Counted from the first letter of the stretch, positions 21,037 to 35,208 are shown. The stretch: DNA of 64,000 nt from Henckelia pumila (GCF_033568475.1 NW_027331831.1:3968001-4032000), one strand, 5' to 3'. Notes: a model not told the origin generated them from the sequence alone. Made by a program: numbers and translations.

Positions 21037-23253
21037 ATGGATCTCCTTTATGTTCTTTTCATGATCATTTTGATTCTTGCAAATTATTCTGCCAAGGCTC
21101 AAGAAAGTGCATCAGGGAGCAGCTTAGAAACTTACATTGTTCATGTCAAATTTCCAGGGGATGCTGACCTGGAAAGCTGGTACCATTCCTTCCTGCCGAA
21201 AAGCACAGCAGAAGGGTCTCGAATGGTTCACGCATATCGCAATGTGATCACTGGTTTTGCGGCAAGATTGTCTGTGGAAGAAGTGAAGGAAATGGAGAAA
21301 ATGGATGGTTTCTTTTTCGCCAGGCCCCAGAAGATATTGAGTTTGCACACAAGTCATAGTCCCAACTTCTTGGGGTTGCATACAAACGTAGGGGTTTGGC
21401 CTGGCTCCAACTTTGGCGAAGGGGTCATCATTGGAGTTTTGGACACCGGAATAACTCCGGGCCATCCGTCTTTCGACGACGAGGGCGTGGACCCTCCGCC
21501 GGCCAAGTGGAAAGGGAAGTGCGAGTTTGATGGCGTGGTGTGCAACAACAAGCTGATCGGTGCAAGGAATCTCGTGAGCGGTTCTTCCGGGCCACCTGCC
21601 GACGATGAAGGTCATGGGACGCACACGTCTAGCACGGCTGCTGGGAACTTTGTTAAAGATGCCAATGTTTTCGGGCAGGCGAATGGGACGGCCGCTGGAA
21701 TAGCTCCTCGTGCACATGTAGCCATGTATAAGGTTTGTTCCGTCAACGGTTGCAGTGACGTCGATATACTGGCAGCGATGGACGCTGCGGTGGAGGATGG
21801 TGTCGACATTCTTTCCCTCTCTCTCGGTGGACCCCCGGCTGATTTTTACATGGATGGGATCGCACTCGGGGCGTTTAGCGCTATCCAACAGGGTATTTTC
21901 GTGAGCTGTTCCGCTGCCAATTCTGGTCCATTCAGTTCTTCATTGTCGAATGAGGCGCCCTGGATTCTCACCGTAGGCGCCAGCACAATCGACAGGAAGA
22001 TAGTCGCTACGGCCTTGTTGGGAAATATGGATATCTATGATGGGGAGTCCGTTTTTCAGCCTAGTGATTTCCCCACAACATTACTGCCTTTGGTTGATGC
22101 TGCAGGCGGGGCTAGTGAGAACCAAACCACAGGTTTGTGCGGCCCTGGCTCGCTAGACGGCATTGATGTGAAAGGAAAAGTCGTGCTCTGCACGAGGGGT
22201 GGTGGGATAGGGCGAATCGCCAAGGGGCAAACCGTGAAAGATGCCGGAGGTGCAGCCATGATTCTGATGAACGACGAACTAGACGGCTACAGCACGATAG
22301 CGGATCCTCACGTGCTGCCAGCGACACACGTTAGTTTCGATGCAGGGCAAAAGATTAAATCATACATAACATCAACCTCTGCTCCTATGGCCACGATTTT
22401 ATTCCGTGGGACGGTGATTGGAGATCCACAAGCTCCAAGTATGGCCTCGTTTTCCTCCAGGGGACCAAGTTTGGCCAGTCCAGGGATCTTGAAACCCGAC
22501 ATCACAGGCCCTGGTGTCAGCATTCTAGCCGCGTGGCCGGTATCAGTCGACAACAACACTGAAGAGACAGCTGCTTTTAACATCATCTCAGGCACCTCCA
22601 TGTCATGTCCTCACCTTGGTGGCATTGCTGCTGTCCTCAAAAGCGCACATCCTGATTGGTCTCCTGCCGCGATCAAGTCAGCAATCATGACGACCGCCAC
22701 TCAGAACAACCTCGGTGGCAGCGCCATAATCGATGAGACGGGGTCGGCCGCTGATGTATTCGCAATAGGAGCAGGACATGTCAACCCGCCAAGTGCAAAC
22801 GATCCAGGGCTCATCTACGATCTAGAACCAAACGACTACATCCCTTACCTGTGCGGTCTAGGATACACGGACGTGGAAATCGAGCTGATCGTGCAGAGCC
22901 CCGTCAAATGTTCGGACATAAAGAGCATCCCCGAAGCACAATTGAACTACCCTTCATTTGCAGTCGAGCTGCAGGATGGTGCCACGAAAACGTACACGAG
23001 GACTGTGACAAACGTTGGCGAGGAGATTTCGAGTTATACGGCTGATTTCGAATCGGTTCCCGGTGTAGAAGTAACGGTAGTCCCCGATGCACTTGCATTC
23101 ACTGAAGTGAACCAAAAGATGACATATCAGATAAGCTTTGGCAAGTCTGCTCTGCTGCAGGCTAACACCACCACCTTCGTACAAGGAGCTTTGGTGTGGC
23201 GATCCGATAAACGAGCTGTCCGAAGTCCGATTTCTGTCAAATTAGTGCTGTAA
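21037..23253 (+). CDS. Subtilisin-like serine protease, SBT1 family (gene 1)
   Basis: This intronless gene encodes 738 aa from the ATG at 21037. An upstream in-frame ATG at 20968 would give 761 aa, but it sits in the TATA region. The later start gives a clean signal peptide ([15 protein letters not shown]). An I9 propeptide follows (ETYIVHV ... [13 protein letters not shown]), then the S8 domain. Counted from 20968: Asp159 in VLDTGI, His216 in GHGTHT, oxyanion Asn318 in SAANSGP and Ser544 in [11 protein letters not shown] domain (about 375-470) and a C-terminal Fn3-like domain (about 655-758) complete the plant layout. Such enzymes are secreted, self-process and act in the apoplast. Most relatives have Gly before the oxyanion Asn; here it is Ala. 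It pairs with gene 2, 4.2 kb downstream, as a tandem duplicate. Substrates are unknown. Confidence 0.95.
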   Translation: MDLLYVLFMIILILANYSAKAQESASGSSLETYIVHVKFPGDADLESWYHSFLPKSTAEGSRMVHAYRNVITGFAARLSVEEVKEMEKMDGFFFARPQKILSLHTSHSPNFLGLHTNVGVWPGSNFGEGVIIGVLDTGITPGHPSFDDEGVDPPPAKWKGKCEFDGVVCNNKLIGARNLVSGSSGPPADDEGHGTHTSSTAAGNFVKDANVFGQANGTAAGIAPRAHVAMYKVCSVNGCSDVDILAAMDAAVEDGVDILSLSLGGPPADFYMDGIALGAFSAIQQGIFVSCSAANSGPFSSSLSNEAPWILTVGASTIDRKIVATALLGNMDIYDGESVFQPSDFPTTLLPLVDAAGGASENQTTGLCGPGSLDGIDVKGKVVLCTRGGGIGRIAKGQTVKDAGGAAMILMNDELDGYSTIADPHVLPATHVSFDAGQKIKSYITSTSAPMATILFRGTVIGDPQAPSMASFSSRGPSLASPGILKPDITGPGVSILAAWPVSVDNNTEETAAFNIISGTSMSCPHLGGIAAVLKSAHPDWSPAAIKSAIMTTATQNNLGGSAIIDETGSAADVFAIGAGHVNPPSANDPGLIYDLEPNDYIPYLCGLGYTDVEIELIVQSPVKCSDIKSIPEAQLNYPSFAVELQDGATKTYTRTVTNVGEEISSYTADFESVPGVEVTVVPDALAFTEVNQKMTYQISFGKSALLQANTTTFVQGALVWRSDKRAVRSPISVKLVL

Positions 23254-23440
23254 TCAATCCATGCATCAAGAAATTACCTTCACTGGAGTTAATTACTTTG
23301 TTACATGACCAATTAATAAGGTGTTTTCTTTCAAAGGAAATGAGTTCCTAGTTCCCAGTGCTAAAATTTCTTTGGATTGTATGCCTTGTTTTATTTTTCC
23401 TTAATTAATATAGATATCTAAATTCTATTACAAAATCACC
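23254..23440. other. 3' flank of subtilase gene 1
   Basis: Untranslated and AT-rich. There is no clear polyadenylation consensus beyond aattaataagg near 23312. Confidence 0.3.
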
Positions 23441-23480
23441 AAAAGTTTATATCTATTAACTATCTAATCTATTTGTTACC

Positions 23481-23776
23481 TATCTAAAAGTGTTAATAAA
23501 AGGGCAAAATTTTACAATTGTGAATTTACAACTTTGCCCTTTTATTCTACACAATTTCATGTAAAAGTTAATACAAATAAGGATATAAATGTAAAAATCA
23601 ATTATTAGCTAGGACATAAAAATGTCTATTATCTATCTAAAAATGTGAATAAAAGGGCAAAATTTTACAATTGTGAATTTATAACTTTGCCCTTTTATTC
23701 TACACAATTTCATGTAAAAGTTAATACAAATAAAGACATAAATGTAAAAATCAATTATTAGCTAGGACATAAAAGT
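23481..23776 (+). repeat. Two tandem copies of a 153-bp unit
   Basis: Copies at 23481-23633 and 23634 to about 23776 are almost identical. Each contains an inverted repeat (aataaaagggcaaa ... tttgcccttttatt) around caattgtgaattt. Both lie near the presumed left end of the Helitron-like element. Confidence 0.85.
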
Positions 23777-24189
23777 AAATGTATAAATTTTTATATAAAT
23801 AAATACAAAATACATGGCTTGTTAATTATTACACATTAACTAAATGCATTCATTACTGAGTAATAGTGAGTTGATTAAAATAAATGAATCAAAAAGATGT
23901 TACAATATAATAAGCCTAAAATAATTTTCAATAATTTCATGCTTTAATTTGGGTGAGATTTTTTTCATTTAATTAATTGATTAAATAAATAAAATAAAAA
24001 AAATATTTTTGTAACAAAATCAGTTTTTGGAAAGAGAAAAACAAAATGGGTGGGATTTGTTTTTATTTAATTAATTAATTAAATAACTAAAATAAAAGGA
24101 AATAATTTTGTTAAGAAATCAGTTTTGAATCTATTATTATTACCTATTAAATAACTAAAATAAAAGAAAATAATTTTGTAAAGAAATCA

Positions 24190-25005
24190 GTTTTGAAAAA
24201 AGAAAAACAAAAAATTAAAAATTCTCATAGTAATTTTAAAAACATGTTATAATTAAAAATTAAAAACGGATATATATTTATGAGTCTTATATAATTTTGT
24301 ATAGATATGAAGAAGTTATACAAATAACAAACTTAATAATTATATCAGTCTGATTACTCATTTTTTAATTGGCTAAAAATAAATATTTTTCATATCTATG
24401 AACAATATAACGAGTATTTTTTCAACCAAAACAGTTAAAAGAAATATTTTTGTAAATAATTTCAAAAAATAAAAACAAAAAATTAAAACTTCCGATAGTA
24501 ATTTTTTAAAAATTAGAATTAAAAAATATTTTTTGAGACTTTAATATTTTTGTATAGATAGATATGAAGACAAAATGTTAAATAATAATTATACAAACTT
24601 AATAAGTATATATAAACTTAATATTACTTATTTTTTATTGGTTACAATAAATATTTTTGAATTCATGAACAAAGTAAAATGTAATTTTCTACCAAAAATA
24701 AAATGTTTCAAATTGTGAATGAAATGGCAAAATTTTCTAAGATAAAAACAAAAAGTTAAAACTTTCGATAGTAATTTAAAAAACTAAAAATAAAAAAATA
24801 TTTTTTGAGATCTTGATATTTTTGTATAGATAGATATGAGGAACAAAATGTTAAATAATAATTATACAAACTTAATAATTATATAAACCTTATATTACTT
24901 ACTTTTTATTGGTTAAAATAAATATTTTTGAATTAATGAACAATGTTAAATGTAATTTTCTAACAAAATCAAAATGTTCAAATTGTGAATGAAATGACAA
25001 AATTA
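24190..25005 (+). repeat. Three diverged ~270-bp AT-rich repeats
   Basis: Blocks near 24190-24470, 24470-24745 and 24745-25005 share the order aaaacaaaaa(g/a)ttaaaa, (t/c)gatagtaattt, aatatttttgtatagatagatatga, acaaacttaata, ttttattggtt, aaataaatatttttgaatt and gaacaa. No coding potential is seen. Confidence 0.65.
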
Positions 25006-25382
25006 TATGATCACTCACAAATTATAAATAAATTATGTGTACTCACGTGCGTCACACGTGTTTTTTACTAGTATATGATATGCATAACTTAGAGTGTGTG
25101 AGATTTTTCGGATTAGCGTGGAATCTTTCAGTTTTTTTTTTTTTTTAAAAACAAGTAGAAAGAGTAACTTTTAATAATGGAAGTCATCACAATTAATAAA
25201 AATGAATATTTACTTTGATTAATTATCAGTTGTTTACATTAACCTAATGTTAATTTGTTGATTGAACTTGATTATAGATAAGCTTGACAAAATCAGTAAA
25301 ACATTATAGTTTTAAAAACATATGATAATTATATACTCATGATAAATTATATATCCTCAATATATTATATTCTAATTTACTT

Positions 25383-26172
25383 TAGGGGTGTTCATATTTC
25401 GGATAAAACCGAAAAAACCGGAAATCCAAACCGAAAAAGTCAAAGATCGAACCGAACTGAAAATTGAATTTTTTAATTCGAATATAAATATCAAAACCGA
25501 AGTTTATGTGGTTCGGTTTTGGATTATATATGTCAAAACCGAACCGACCGAAAAAATCCGAAATTGAATTAAATTAATAATTTTATTTATATTTTTTTAT
25601 TTATATTATATATGTTATGAGATGGTATTTAGTGAATGAATAATCATTTTGGATAATTTTTAGTTTATTGTTATTTATTTAATTCATTGTTATTGTTTAT
25701 GTAATTTTTAGTTGATTCTTGTTTATGTAAGTTATTTAAACTTTATTTTTAAATTTTTTACTAAGAAATCATGTAGAAAAACATATTATATTTTACAATG
25801 TATTTATATTATTAATTTAAACGTATCAAAATTTGTTTTGTTTTTTTGAAAATATTATAAGATTGTGGTTGGATATTTATCTTTGTGTTGTTTGATGTTT
25901 TTTTATTTTTTTACTATGTGACAATAATTTTAAATTGTGTATTGGGGTATTTAAATTACATGTTGGATGAAATTTATATTTCTTTTATTGTGTTAGGTAT
26001 TATTAATGATAAAACCGATAAAACCGAACCGTATAAACAGGTCTGCTATAGTATAAAAACCGAACCGAAGTAAAACGGTTTGACTTTGGATTGTATTTTT
26101 CATAAATCGAAAATCGGAAAATCGAACCGAAATTAGACAAATTCAAACCGAACCGACCGATAAACACCCCTA
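25383..26172. mobile_element. hAT-like non-autonomous DNA transposon
   Basis: The ends TAGGGGTGTT and AACACCCCTA are inverted. The subterminal parts are full of aaccga/tcggtt words in both orientations (25400-25570, 26010-26165), as in many hAT derivatives. The 8-bp flanks ATTTACTT (25375-25382) and ATTTATTT (26173-26180) differ at one base, fitting an aged 8-bp target duplication. No transposase remains in the AT-rich centre. Confidence 0.75.
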
Positions 26173-26445
26173 ATTTATTTATACAAAATAATACAAGCAT
26201 TTGCGTTCGAAGAAGTACGTACTAACATGTGTTTATATGCATAATAAAATTTGTATCTCGCGCGATAGTTTCTAAATCATTTAAGTAACCTTTAAGGAAA
26301 GGTTAATATACTCATGATAATTATATGTAAGTTGTCCCAATTTATAATGAGGTGTATAGTTTTTCTAGGAATATTCAACTCATATATTACAATTAGTTTT
26401 TCAAATTTCTAATTAGGAATACAGTATATTCAATAAAATTTAAAA

Positions 26446-27062
26446 GGAGAAATGACATATATCACCTCTGTGAAATCTCGAGTTTGCTGATATCTATTTG
26501 TGAAAGTTTTTTTGAGCTAGTAGCCCCTTGTGATTCTAGATCTGTAGCATAAACACCCCTTCTGGCTAAAAATGACAGAAATGCCCTTTGACTTTTATGA
26601 ACTCTTTAATTTATCACATTTTATTGAAGATTTAAATGAAAACACCAATGCATTAACTTATATTTTCAATTAAGTTTATTTATACAATCACTATAATTAA
26701 TTTAAATATTAAATTTTATTTAAAAAATAATTAAACTTATAACCTAATTTAATGTAATAATAAAATTTACTATTAAAAAATATTTGTGTATAACAAATAT
26801 TAATAAAAAATAATTATATATCATTTTCATAGTTTTTTAACTAAAATTTTATTATTTTATTCAATTAAATATTAAATATAGAATTATAAAACAAAATTAA
26901 TTTAACTATTTATTTAAGTAAGGATATTTTCGTCATTTTTTAGCTGAAAATAACGTGTATGCTACAGATCTAGAATCACATGAGCTTATTAGCTTAAAAA
27001 ATTTTCATAGGGGGTTATCAGCAAACCCTAGATTTTACAAGGGCGATGTATACAATTTCCCC
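26446..27062. mobile_element. Mutator-like non-autonomous element (617 bp)
   Basis: Long imperfect terminal inverted repeats of about 120 bp start ggagaaatgacatatatcac and end in the complement ggggaaattgtatacatcgc. They share tttgctgata and gtgattctagatctgtagca. The flanks carry a perfect 9-bp direct repeat AATTTAAAA (26437-26445 and 27063-27071), the duplication length of MULEs. The centre is AT-rich and codes for nothing. Confidence 0.85.
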
Positions 27063-27340
27063 AATTTAAAATAGCTAAACCTAATTCAATCTACACTTTA
27101 TCGGGAAGAATTGGCCAAAAACGTCCGAATGCATCGAATCGAAATCTGTTTTAATATCAACCTCACGGCATAAGCTGAGCCGAATAATCAAATAATCCAC
27201 TATGTTTTGTAGAATTTTTAAACAAAACGAGGATTATAAATTTATTATTGTTTCTATTCTCTAGATATATATAAAATAGGTGAAGATCCAAACCAGAGTA
27301 GTTATATAGATATGAAATAATAAACTATCACAAAAAAATG

Positions 27341-27480
27341 TCTTCTTGTTGTGATCAAACAGCGAAGTTACCAAGTCTACTTAGCCTCCTGCCGGCATTT
27401 CGTGTTTTCTTGGCCGGCCGGAGATCAGATTCTGAAAATGTCGCATATTAATGCATGTATAGTGTTAGTGGATCACTCTG
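27341..27480 (+). promoter_or_regulatory. Probable promoter of subtilase gene 2
   Basis: The block at 27341-27373 (tcttcttgttgtgatcaa, then cagcgaagttacca) and a ggccggccggagatcagat block near 27413 match the upstream region of gene 1. A tgtatagtgttagtggatcac stretch before the ATG matches the corresponding stretch of gene 1. Confidence 0.5.
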
Positions 27481-27490
27481 CTAAAAAAAT

Positions 27491-29752
27491 ATGAAGATCA
27501 AGAAATGCATGATCATGTTATTTCTAAACATTTTGATTCTTGTAAATCATCCTGCCTCGTCTCAACAAATGATAGCATATGAAAATGCGCCGGGGAGCAG
27601 CTTAGAGACTTACATTGTTCATGTAAAATTGCCAGGAAATAATGGTGCATCTGCTGACCTGGAAAGCTGGTACCATTCCTTCTTGCCGAAAAGCACGGCA
27701 GCAGGAGCCGCGGACTCGTCTCGGCTGGTTCATACATATCGCAATGTGATCACTGGGTTTGCAGCAAAACTATCTGCAGAAGAAGTGAAGGGCATGGAGA
27801 AAATGGATGGTTTCTTGCTTGCAAGGCCTCAGAGAGTATTGAGTTTGCAAACAACTCATAGTCCCAATTTCTTGGGGTTGCATACCACCTTCGGAGTTTG
27901 GCCTGGTTCCAACTTTGGTGAAGGCGTGATCATTGGACTTTTAGACAGTGGAATAACTCCGGGGCACCCGTCTTTCAACGACCAAGGTATGCCGCCTCCG
28001 CCTTCCAAGTGGAAAGGGAAATGTGAGTTTGATGGGGTGGCATGTAACAAGAAGCTGATCGGTGCAAGGAATTTCATGAAAGCTTTTCCAGGGCCGCCTG
28101 CCGATGATATAGGTCATGGGACGCACACGGCTAGCACATCTGGTGGGAACTTTGTTAACGATGCCAATGTTTTTGGGTTGGCTAATGGAACGGCCACAGG
28201 AATGGCCCCTCGGGCACATCTAGCCATGTATAAAGTTTGTACTTTTGTGAGTTGCAGCGACGCTGATATACTGGCAGCGATGGACGCCGCGGTGGACGAT
28301 GGTGTCGACATTCTTTCCCTCTCTCTCGGTGGACCCTCAGCTGATTTCTACAATGACAGTATAGCTATCGGTGCGTTTGGAGCGATCCAAAAGGGTATCT
28401 TCGTGAGCTGTTCCGCGGGTAATTTTGGTCCAGTGAGCTCTTCAATGTCGAATGAGGCGCCCTGGATTCTCACAGTAGGTGCTGGTACAATAGACAGGAA
28501 GTTAGTGGCTACGGCCTTGTTAGGGAACATGGATATCTATGATGGGGTGTCGGCTTTTCAACCTAGTGATTTTCCCACAACATTATTGCCTTTGATTGAT
28601 GCTGGCGGGGCTAGTGAGAACCAGACCGCTAGTTTGTGCGGCCCTGGCTCGCTCGATGGCATTGATGTCAAAGGAAAGGTCGTGCTATGCTCGAGGGGTG
28701 ATCACAATATACCGCGGACCGTCAAGGGGCAAACAGTGAAAGATGCCGGCGGTGCTGCCATGATTCTGATGAACGCTGAACTCGATGGCTACAGCACGAT
28801 AGCGGATCCTCACGTGCTGCCAGCAACACACGTGAGTTACGAATCAGGGCAAAAGATTAAATCATACATAACATCAACCTCAGCGCCTACGGCCACGGTC
28901 TTATTCCATGGTACAGTGATTGGAGATCCTCTGGCTCCAATGGTGTCTTCATTTTCCTCCAGGGGGCCAAGCTTGGCCAGTCCAGGGATCCTGAAACCCG
29001 ACATCATAGGCCCTGGTGTCAGCATTCTCGCCGCGTGGCATGTATCCGTTGATAACAACACGAAAGAGACCGCCGCTTTTAACGTGGCTACCGGTACCTC
29101 GATGTCATGCCCTCACCTTGGTGGCATTGCTGCCATCCTCAAAAGCTCACATCCGGATTGGTCTCCTGCAGCGATCAAGTCGGCGATCATGACCACTGCC
29201 ACTCAGTACAACCTCGGTGGCAGTGCCATCATCGATGAAAGGGGATTGCCTGCTGATGTATTCGCCTTAGGGGCAGGCCTTGTCAACCCGCCAAATGCAG
29301 ACGACCCAGGGCTCATCTACGATCTCGGACCAAACGACTACATCCCTTATCTGTGTGGTCTAGGATACACGGACCAGGAAATCGAGGTGATCGTGCAGAG
29401 CACCGTTAAATGCTCGGACATAACGAGCATTCCCCAAGCACAACTGAACTACCCTTCCTTTGCAGTTGAACTCGATGGCGCAACGAAAACATATACGAGG
29501 ACAGTGACAAATGTTGGTGAGGCGAACTCGACTTATAGCATTGAGATACAATTAGTTCCTGGGATAGAAATAAAGGTTGCACCCGATACACTAGTATTCA
29601 CTGAAGTAAACCAAAAGATGACATATCAGATAAGCTTTAGCAAGCTGTCTACTCTGCCTGCCAATACGACCACCTATGTACAAGGAGCTGTGTCGTGGTG
29701 TTCGGAGAAACGATTTGTCCGGAGTCCTATTTCTGTCAAATTATTGCAGTAA
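27491..29752 (+). CDS. Subtilisin-like serine protease, SBT1 family (gene 2)
   Basis: This intronless gene encodes 753 aa. The start at 27491 gives a hydrophobic signal peptide ([13 protein letters not shown] within residues 7-19). The I9 propeptide spans about 40-125. The triad is Asp152 in LLDSGI, His209 in GHGTHT and Ser537 in GTSMSCPH, with oxyanion Asn311 in SAGNFGP. PA and Fn3-like domains are present and the length is normal for the family. Gene 1 and gene 2 are roughly four-fifths identical by eye. Differences gather in the propeptide-to-catalytic junction (residues 48-75) and around 195-200. It should be a secreted, self-activating apoplastic protease. All catalytic residues are intact, so it is likely functional. 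Confidence 0.95.
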   Translation: MKIKKCMIMLFLNILILVNHPASSQQMIAYENAPGSSLETYIVHVKLPGNNGASADLESWYHSFLPKSTAAGAADSSRLVHTYRNVITGFAAKLSAEEVKGMEKMDGFLLARPQRVLSLQTTHSPNFLGLHTTFGVWPGSNFGEGVIIGLLDSGITPGHPSFNDQGMPPPPSKWKGKCEFDGVACNKKLIGARNFMKAFPGPPADDIGHGTHTASTSGGNFVNDANVFGLANGTATGMAPRAHLAMYKVCTFVSCSDADILAAMDAAVDDGVDILSLSLGGPSADFYNDSIAIGAFGAIQKGIFVSCSAGNFGPVSSSMSNEAPWILTVGAGTIDRKLVATALLGNMDIYDGVSAFQPSDFPTTLLPLIDAGGASENQTASLCGPGSLDGIDVKGKVVLCSRGDHNIPRTVKGQTVKDAGGAAMILMNAELDGYSTIADPHVLPATHVSYESGQKIKSYITSTSAPTATVLFHGTVIGDPLAPMVSSFSSRGPSLASPGILKPDIIGPGVSILAAWHVSVDNNTKETAAFNVATGTSMSCPHLGGIAAILKSSHPDWSPAAIKSAIMTTATQYNLGGSAIIDERGLPADVFALGAGLVNPPNADDPGLIYDLGPNDYIPYLCGLGYTDQEIEVIVQSTVKCSDITSIPQAQLNYPSFAVELDGATKTYTRTVTNVGEANSTYSIEIQLVPGIEIKVAPDTLVFTEVNQKMTYQISFSKLSTLPANTTTYVQGAVSWCSEKRFVRSPISVKLLQ

Positions 29753-30162
29753 TCGGCGTTCCAAATTAATCCATGAAGAAGGTTCTTTCACAGAACTTAT
29801 CTATGTTATATGATGAATAAATATGGTGTTTTTTTTTTTCCATGGAAATGACTTTCTGGTGTATTTCATTAGCACACTTGAAACTAAACACGCACACTGC
29901 TTTTTCAAAGTTGGTGCTGATTGCCCGTGGAGAAATAAGCGAAACAACAGTTGAAATTTGACAACACAGACGATCAAAATCGCAAAGAATGGATATACAG
30001 GACCAAAAATTGCAATTTTTTTCTCAGTATAAAACGGCTGCAATATTATGGTTAAACATTATGAAGAAGATATATATATATATATATGTAGGGTACGAGG
30101 TTTGTCTCCTGTTAATCCAAAAACAACACACAACATTTGATCTTGAATGACAAAGTTCAACT
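29753..30162. other. Spacer between subtilase 2 and ANS
   Basis: The genes converge here, so this holds both 3' flanks. Around 29940-30020 lies one arm of the palindromic MITE family (aaatcgcaaag ... atacaggaccaaaaattgcaa). The other arm is absent or unrecognisable. A (ta)n run is at 30070-30088. Confidence 0.5.
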
Positions 30163-31710
<1,548 letters not shown>

Positions 31711-33833
31711 TGAGTTCCTAATAGCCATATAGATGGCTTGCCCCCATCAAACTCGAAATCCACTAATCTTAGTAGATTTTCGGTTGTTAATTAATTTGGT
31801 ATAATCGTTCGTTTATTTCTCAAAGTATCCATAATGTTTTAATTAAATTGTTGGAAATAATTGAGAACTTGATTTTAATTTATCTATGCGTAGGAATTTT
31901 TTTCAAATTTGGAATTACATTTTAAATAAATCCAAAAAAAAAATCAGTGTGTAAAAAATGAGGATAATGTTATACGTACATAGAGTTTTACATAAAGGGT
32001 TACACGCCCTGTTAAATTAGAAAAGCATCTCAAAATTTTTTAAAAATTTCTTTCTTTTCAATATAAAATTCTTTGTCTTGCTCAAAATTTTTTTTAATGA
32101 AAATATTATTATTTTTTATTACTTGCTTATGTAATTAATTTTACCGAGTTCAACAAAAATAAATATTTTATAAAATTTTAAAATATAATTATTTATGTTC
32201 AACAAAAATAATAATTGTTTATTTTTTTATAGTAAATATATTTTAAAATTTTTAAATTAAACTTTCAAATTTACATCATATATAAGCGAAATTTTATTAT
32301 TATATATTTAAATTAAAATATATTTATCTATTATTATTAATAAAATGAGAGGAGATTATAGTAACGGCTTTATACTTTTAAGTGAATTTTCAAAATTATC
32401 CTCCACCTAATAAAGTAATTTTTAATTAAAAAATCAAATGTGTTGATTTTCAGATATTGAAAAGTAACTCTCACCATGTGTTTAATTGTTTAAGAATATT
32501 TTTTCAAACAAAATAAATTATGATAATAATAATAACAACTATTACATTTTTTTTTATCTTCTATAGTTTAACAATACATATATTAACAAACATATACATT
32601 ATGTGTGCAAGTCGCTAGTTATTATTGTGTGCAATAATTAATTATTTTTTTTTTAAAAAACAAAATAAAAAAATGAAATCATGTAGGTTTGGGTTGATCA
32701 GGTTAGTCTAGTTCAAGTAGGTCTCTATTGATTTATTTGGATTTGGTTTGAGAAATGTTTAAAAAGTTTTTTTTTTTTACTTATTTATAGAATTAAGAAA
32801 TATTTACTATATTTTTATATATTGTATGTTTGAAAAAAAAAATATTGTATATTGTTTAATAGATTTTTAATATGTAATAATTATTTTGTAAAACATTAAT
32901 TTTTAAAAATAATTTTTTTGTGTATTAAATATATTTTAAATTTTGTATACTTGAACTTTCAAATTTAAATTATATATAATTATATAAGCGAGATTTTTGT
33001 TATTATGTATTTAAATCAAAATATATTGATTATTTTTATGTGTATTTTTGTTAAAAATTTTAAAAAATCAAATATTTCGGGTCTAACCTGAACCCCAAAA
33101 TCTTCACCTTAATTTGATAATTATCTGGTCAACTGATGACGGGTTCAATTTTAACACCCCTAAAACTTCACCATAAATAATAAAATAAAAAATAATAATA
33201 TTTTTGTTAAGATTTTTTTTTGAACAAGACAAATAATTGTAGGTTGAAAATAAAGACATTTTAAAAAAATTTCGATATACTTTCATAATTTAATAGGGTG
33301 TATAACCCTTTTTTAAGTTGGATTTTATAAGTATTTTTGTAGTAAAAGCTGTAGTAATTTTGTATTTGGATAAATAAATTGAAAACATTTTGTTTTTAGT
33401 TGAATTATAAAAAAAAACATTTAAAAAGTTATAAATATAAACTTTTAAAAAAACACATATTTTGACTTAAATAAATGTTTTTAAAAACATTGCAGATCCA
33501 AACACATTTGAAAGTTGAAACAATAAATATTTTTAGAAAAGCAACATTTTTCCTCTACTAACCTCTTAATCCAAACGCACCATTAGACTTGAGAACCATG
33601 ACCCTAAAATCTAATTAGGTTTTTCTTATAGACCAACTCAAAATAGAAGCCCATTACCTTTAAAAAAAAGTGGAGGCCCATCAACCTTAATTTACTGAGT
33701 TTCTGCTTTTGACGTATTAAATAAAGCCCATATATTTATTCGATAAAGGGTCGATGGGCCTATAATATATTTAAAAATCTTTAAAATATCCTTATTTTCG
33801 CCACAGAGGACTAAATTTTATGTATTATTTATA

Positions 33834-33877
<44 letters not shown>

Positions 33878-34381
33878 AATAATATACACTAAAATGATAT
33901 ACGACTAATTTGGTACTCTTATTAGTTAGAGCTTATAATATAATCATCGTTGATATCTAAAGCCACATTAACTAAGATTTGTAAAAAGACCAAACAATTA
34001 TGTCGTATATATTTCGGATTGTACGTTGAAAGATGTTTTGAGAGTTTTTTTTCCCCAAATTGGAGAGAAGCAGAAATTATTCGTAAAATAGAAAAAAGCT
34101 CAAAATTAAAATGGACCCTAGGGTAACTATCTAATGAGTTTGTCGGAAGGGAGATCAAACACAAGTATTGCTATAGTTTTTGGTCCAAAAAGCTTTGACA
34201 GTATGATTTGTTCCGTCTTAATTAGCACATAAATGGTATCCTAAAGTATCGTTTAATTGATGTGAATGATAAGAGATTGATTAATTATTCATATTTGTTT
34301 TGTTCAATATTTGGTTCAAGTTCTGCAAATAATTAGTATCATGCATCATTATGTTATCCATGTATGTTGATTTATCATCTT
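31711..34381. other. AT-rich intergenic DNA without a gene
   Basis: It contains poly-A/T runs, a (TA)n run at 33836-33872 and a degenerate stretch around 32680-33165 ending ttaacaccccta, which resembles the end of an old hAT-like element. I see no coding sequence. Confidence 0.45.
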
Positions 34382-35130
34382 TAGGTACTGTTTGTTACAA
34401 TATATGAAGACGTGATGAACCACAATTTTTTTACTCATCCTATATTTGTCTCATTTTTTGGTTAATTTAATTTCATCTAATCACCCTTGATGTTATTGTA
34501 TATGAGTTGGATGAGAAACACTTCTCAATGTAATGAAGACATGATTGACTTGATATGTGTGAAAATTTACAAATATAGTATTTTACCTCACAATTGTTTG
34601 CTATTAACAAGAGCATTAGTTAAGACATTACATAAGTAAACATAATAATTTTAAAAAATTAAATACATACAAAATAATCTATTATTCATCTCAATATATT
34701 ATTCATCTATATCTTATCATATTTTTATCACACTTATACATATCCTTCATTCATCTCATAGATACCGTTTGGTATCATGGATGAGATGTACGATGATGAA
34801 TAAAAATATGATGAGATGTGGATAAGCAAGAAATAGATATGAATAATATGTTATTTTGTATGTTTTTTATTTTGTAGAATTATTGTGTTTGTTCTCTTAA
34901 TTACCATTGTAAATTTCACACAATTTTACTTATGACACTCATCCTCCACTAATACCATGTGTTAAGAGGTATTTGTCATCACACCTACATCTAATGTTAT
35001 ACCGGGCCATGAGATATCGTTGGGTTAACAAAAAAATGAGAAAAACATGAGATGAGTAAAAATTTGTGTCTCATCCCACTTTTATCTCATGTACCAAACA
35101 ATACCTATGATATCAAACGATATCTTATAG
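34382..35130. mobile_element. Nested MITE-like elements
   Basis: The left end taggtactgtttgttaca is matched by the complement of the right end gtaccaaacaatacct (to 35107). Inside, at 34761, a similar end (gataccgtttggtatcatgg) pairs with atatcaaacgatatc at 35111-35125. The interior repeats gatgagat words. Exact borders and target duplications could not be fixed. Confidence 0.5.
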
Positions 35131-35208
35131 TATGTATCATCTTATCTACTATGCAAACGGTTATATTTGGGTCATTCACCTAAAGAAATGATGAAATCTA
35201 ATATATCT

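Larger units (their letters stand above)
23450..25071 (+). mobile_element. Candidate non-autonomous Helitron
   Basis: The right end has the layout of a Helitron terminus: an 18-bp hairpin-forming cacgtgcgtcacacgtg at 25044-25060, a T run and CTAG at 25068-25071, followed by T. The left part begins with tctat-type text and aaaagtgttaataaaagggc, as in many short plant Helitrons, but the exact TC end is uncertain (23450-23484). Inside are two 153-bp repeats and three rough copies of a ~270-bp AT-rich unit. No Rep/helicase is encoded. Confidence 0.45.

Noticed and set aside
21124-21888. Long open reading on the minus strand inside subtilase 1 (254 codons), with similar ones in both subtilases
   Set aside because: It is antisense to a conserved catalytic domain and has no domain of its own; the paired readings in gene 2 only mirror the codon use.
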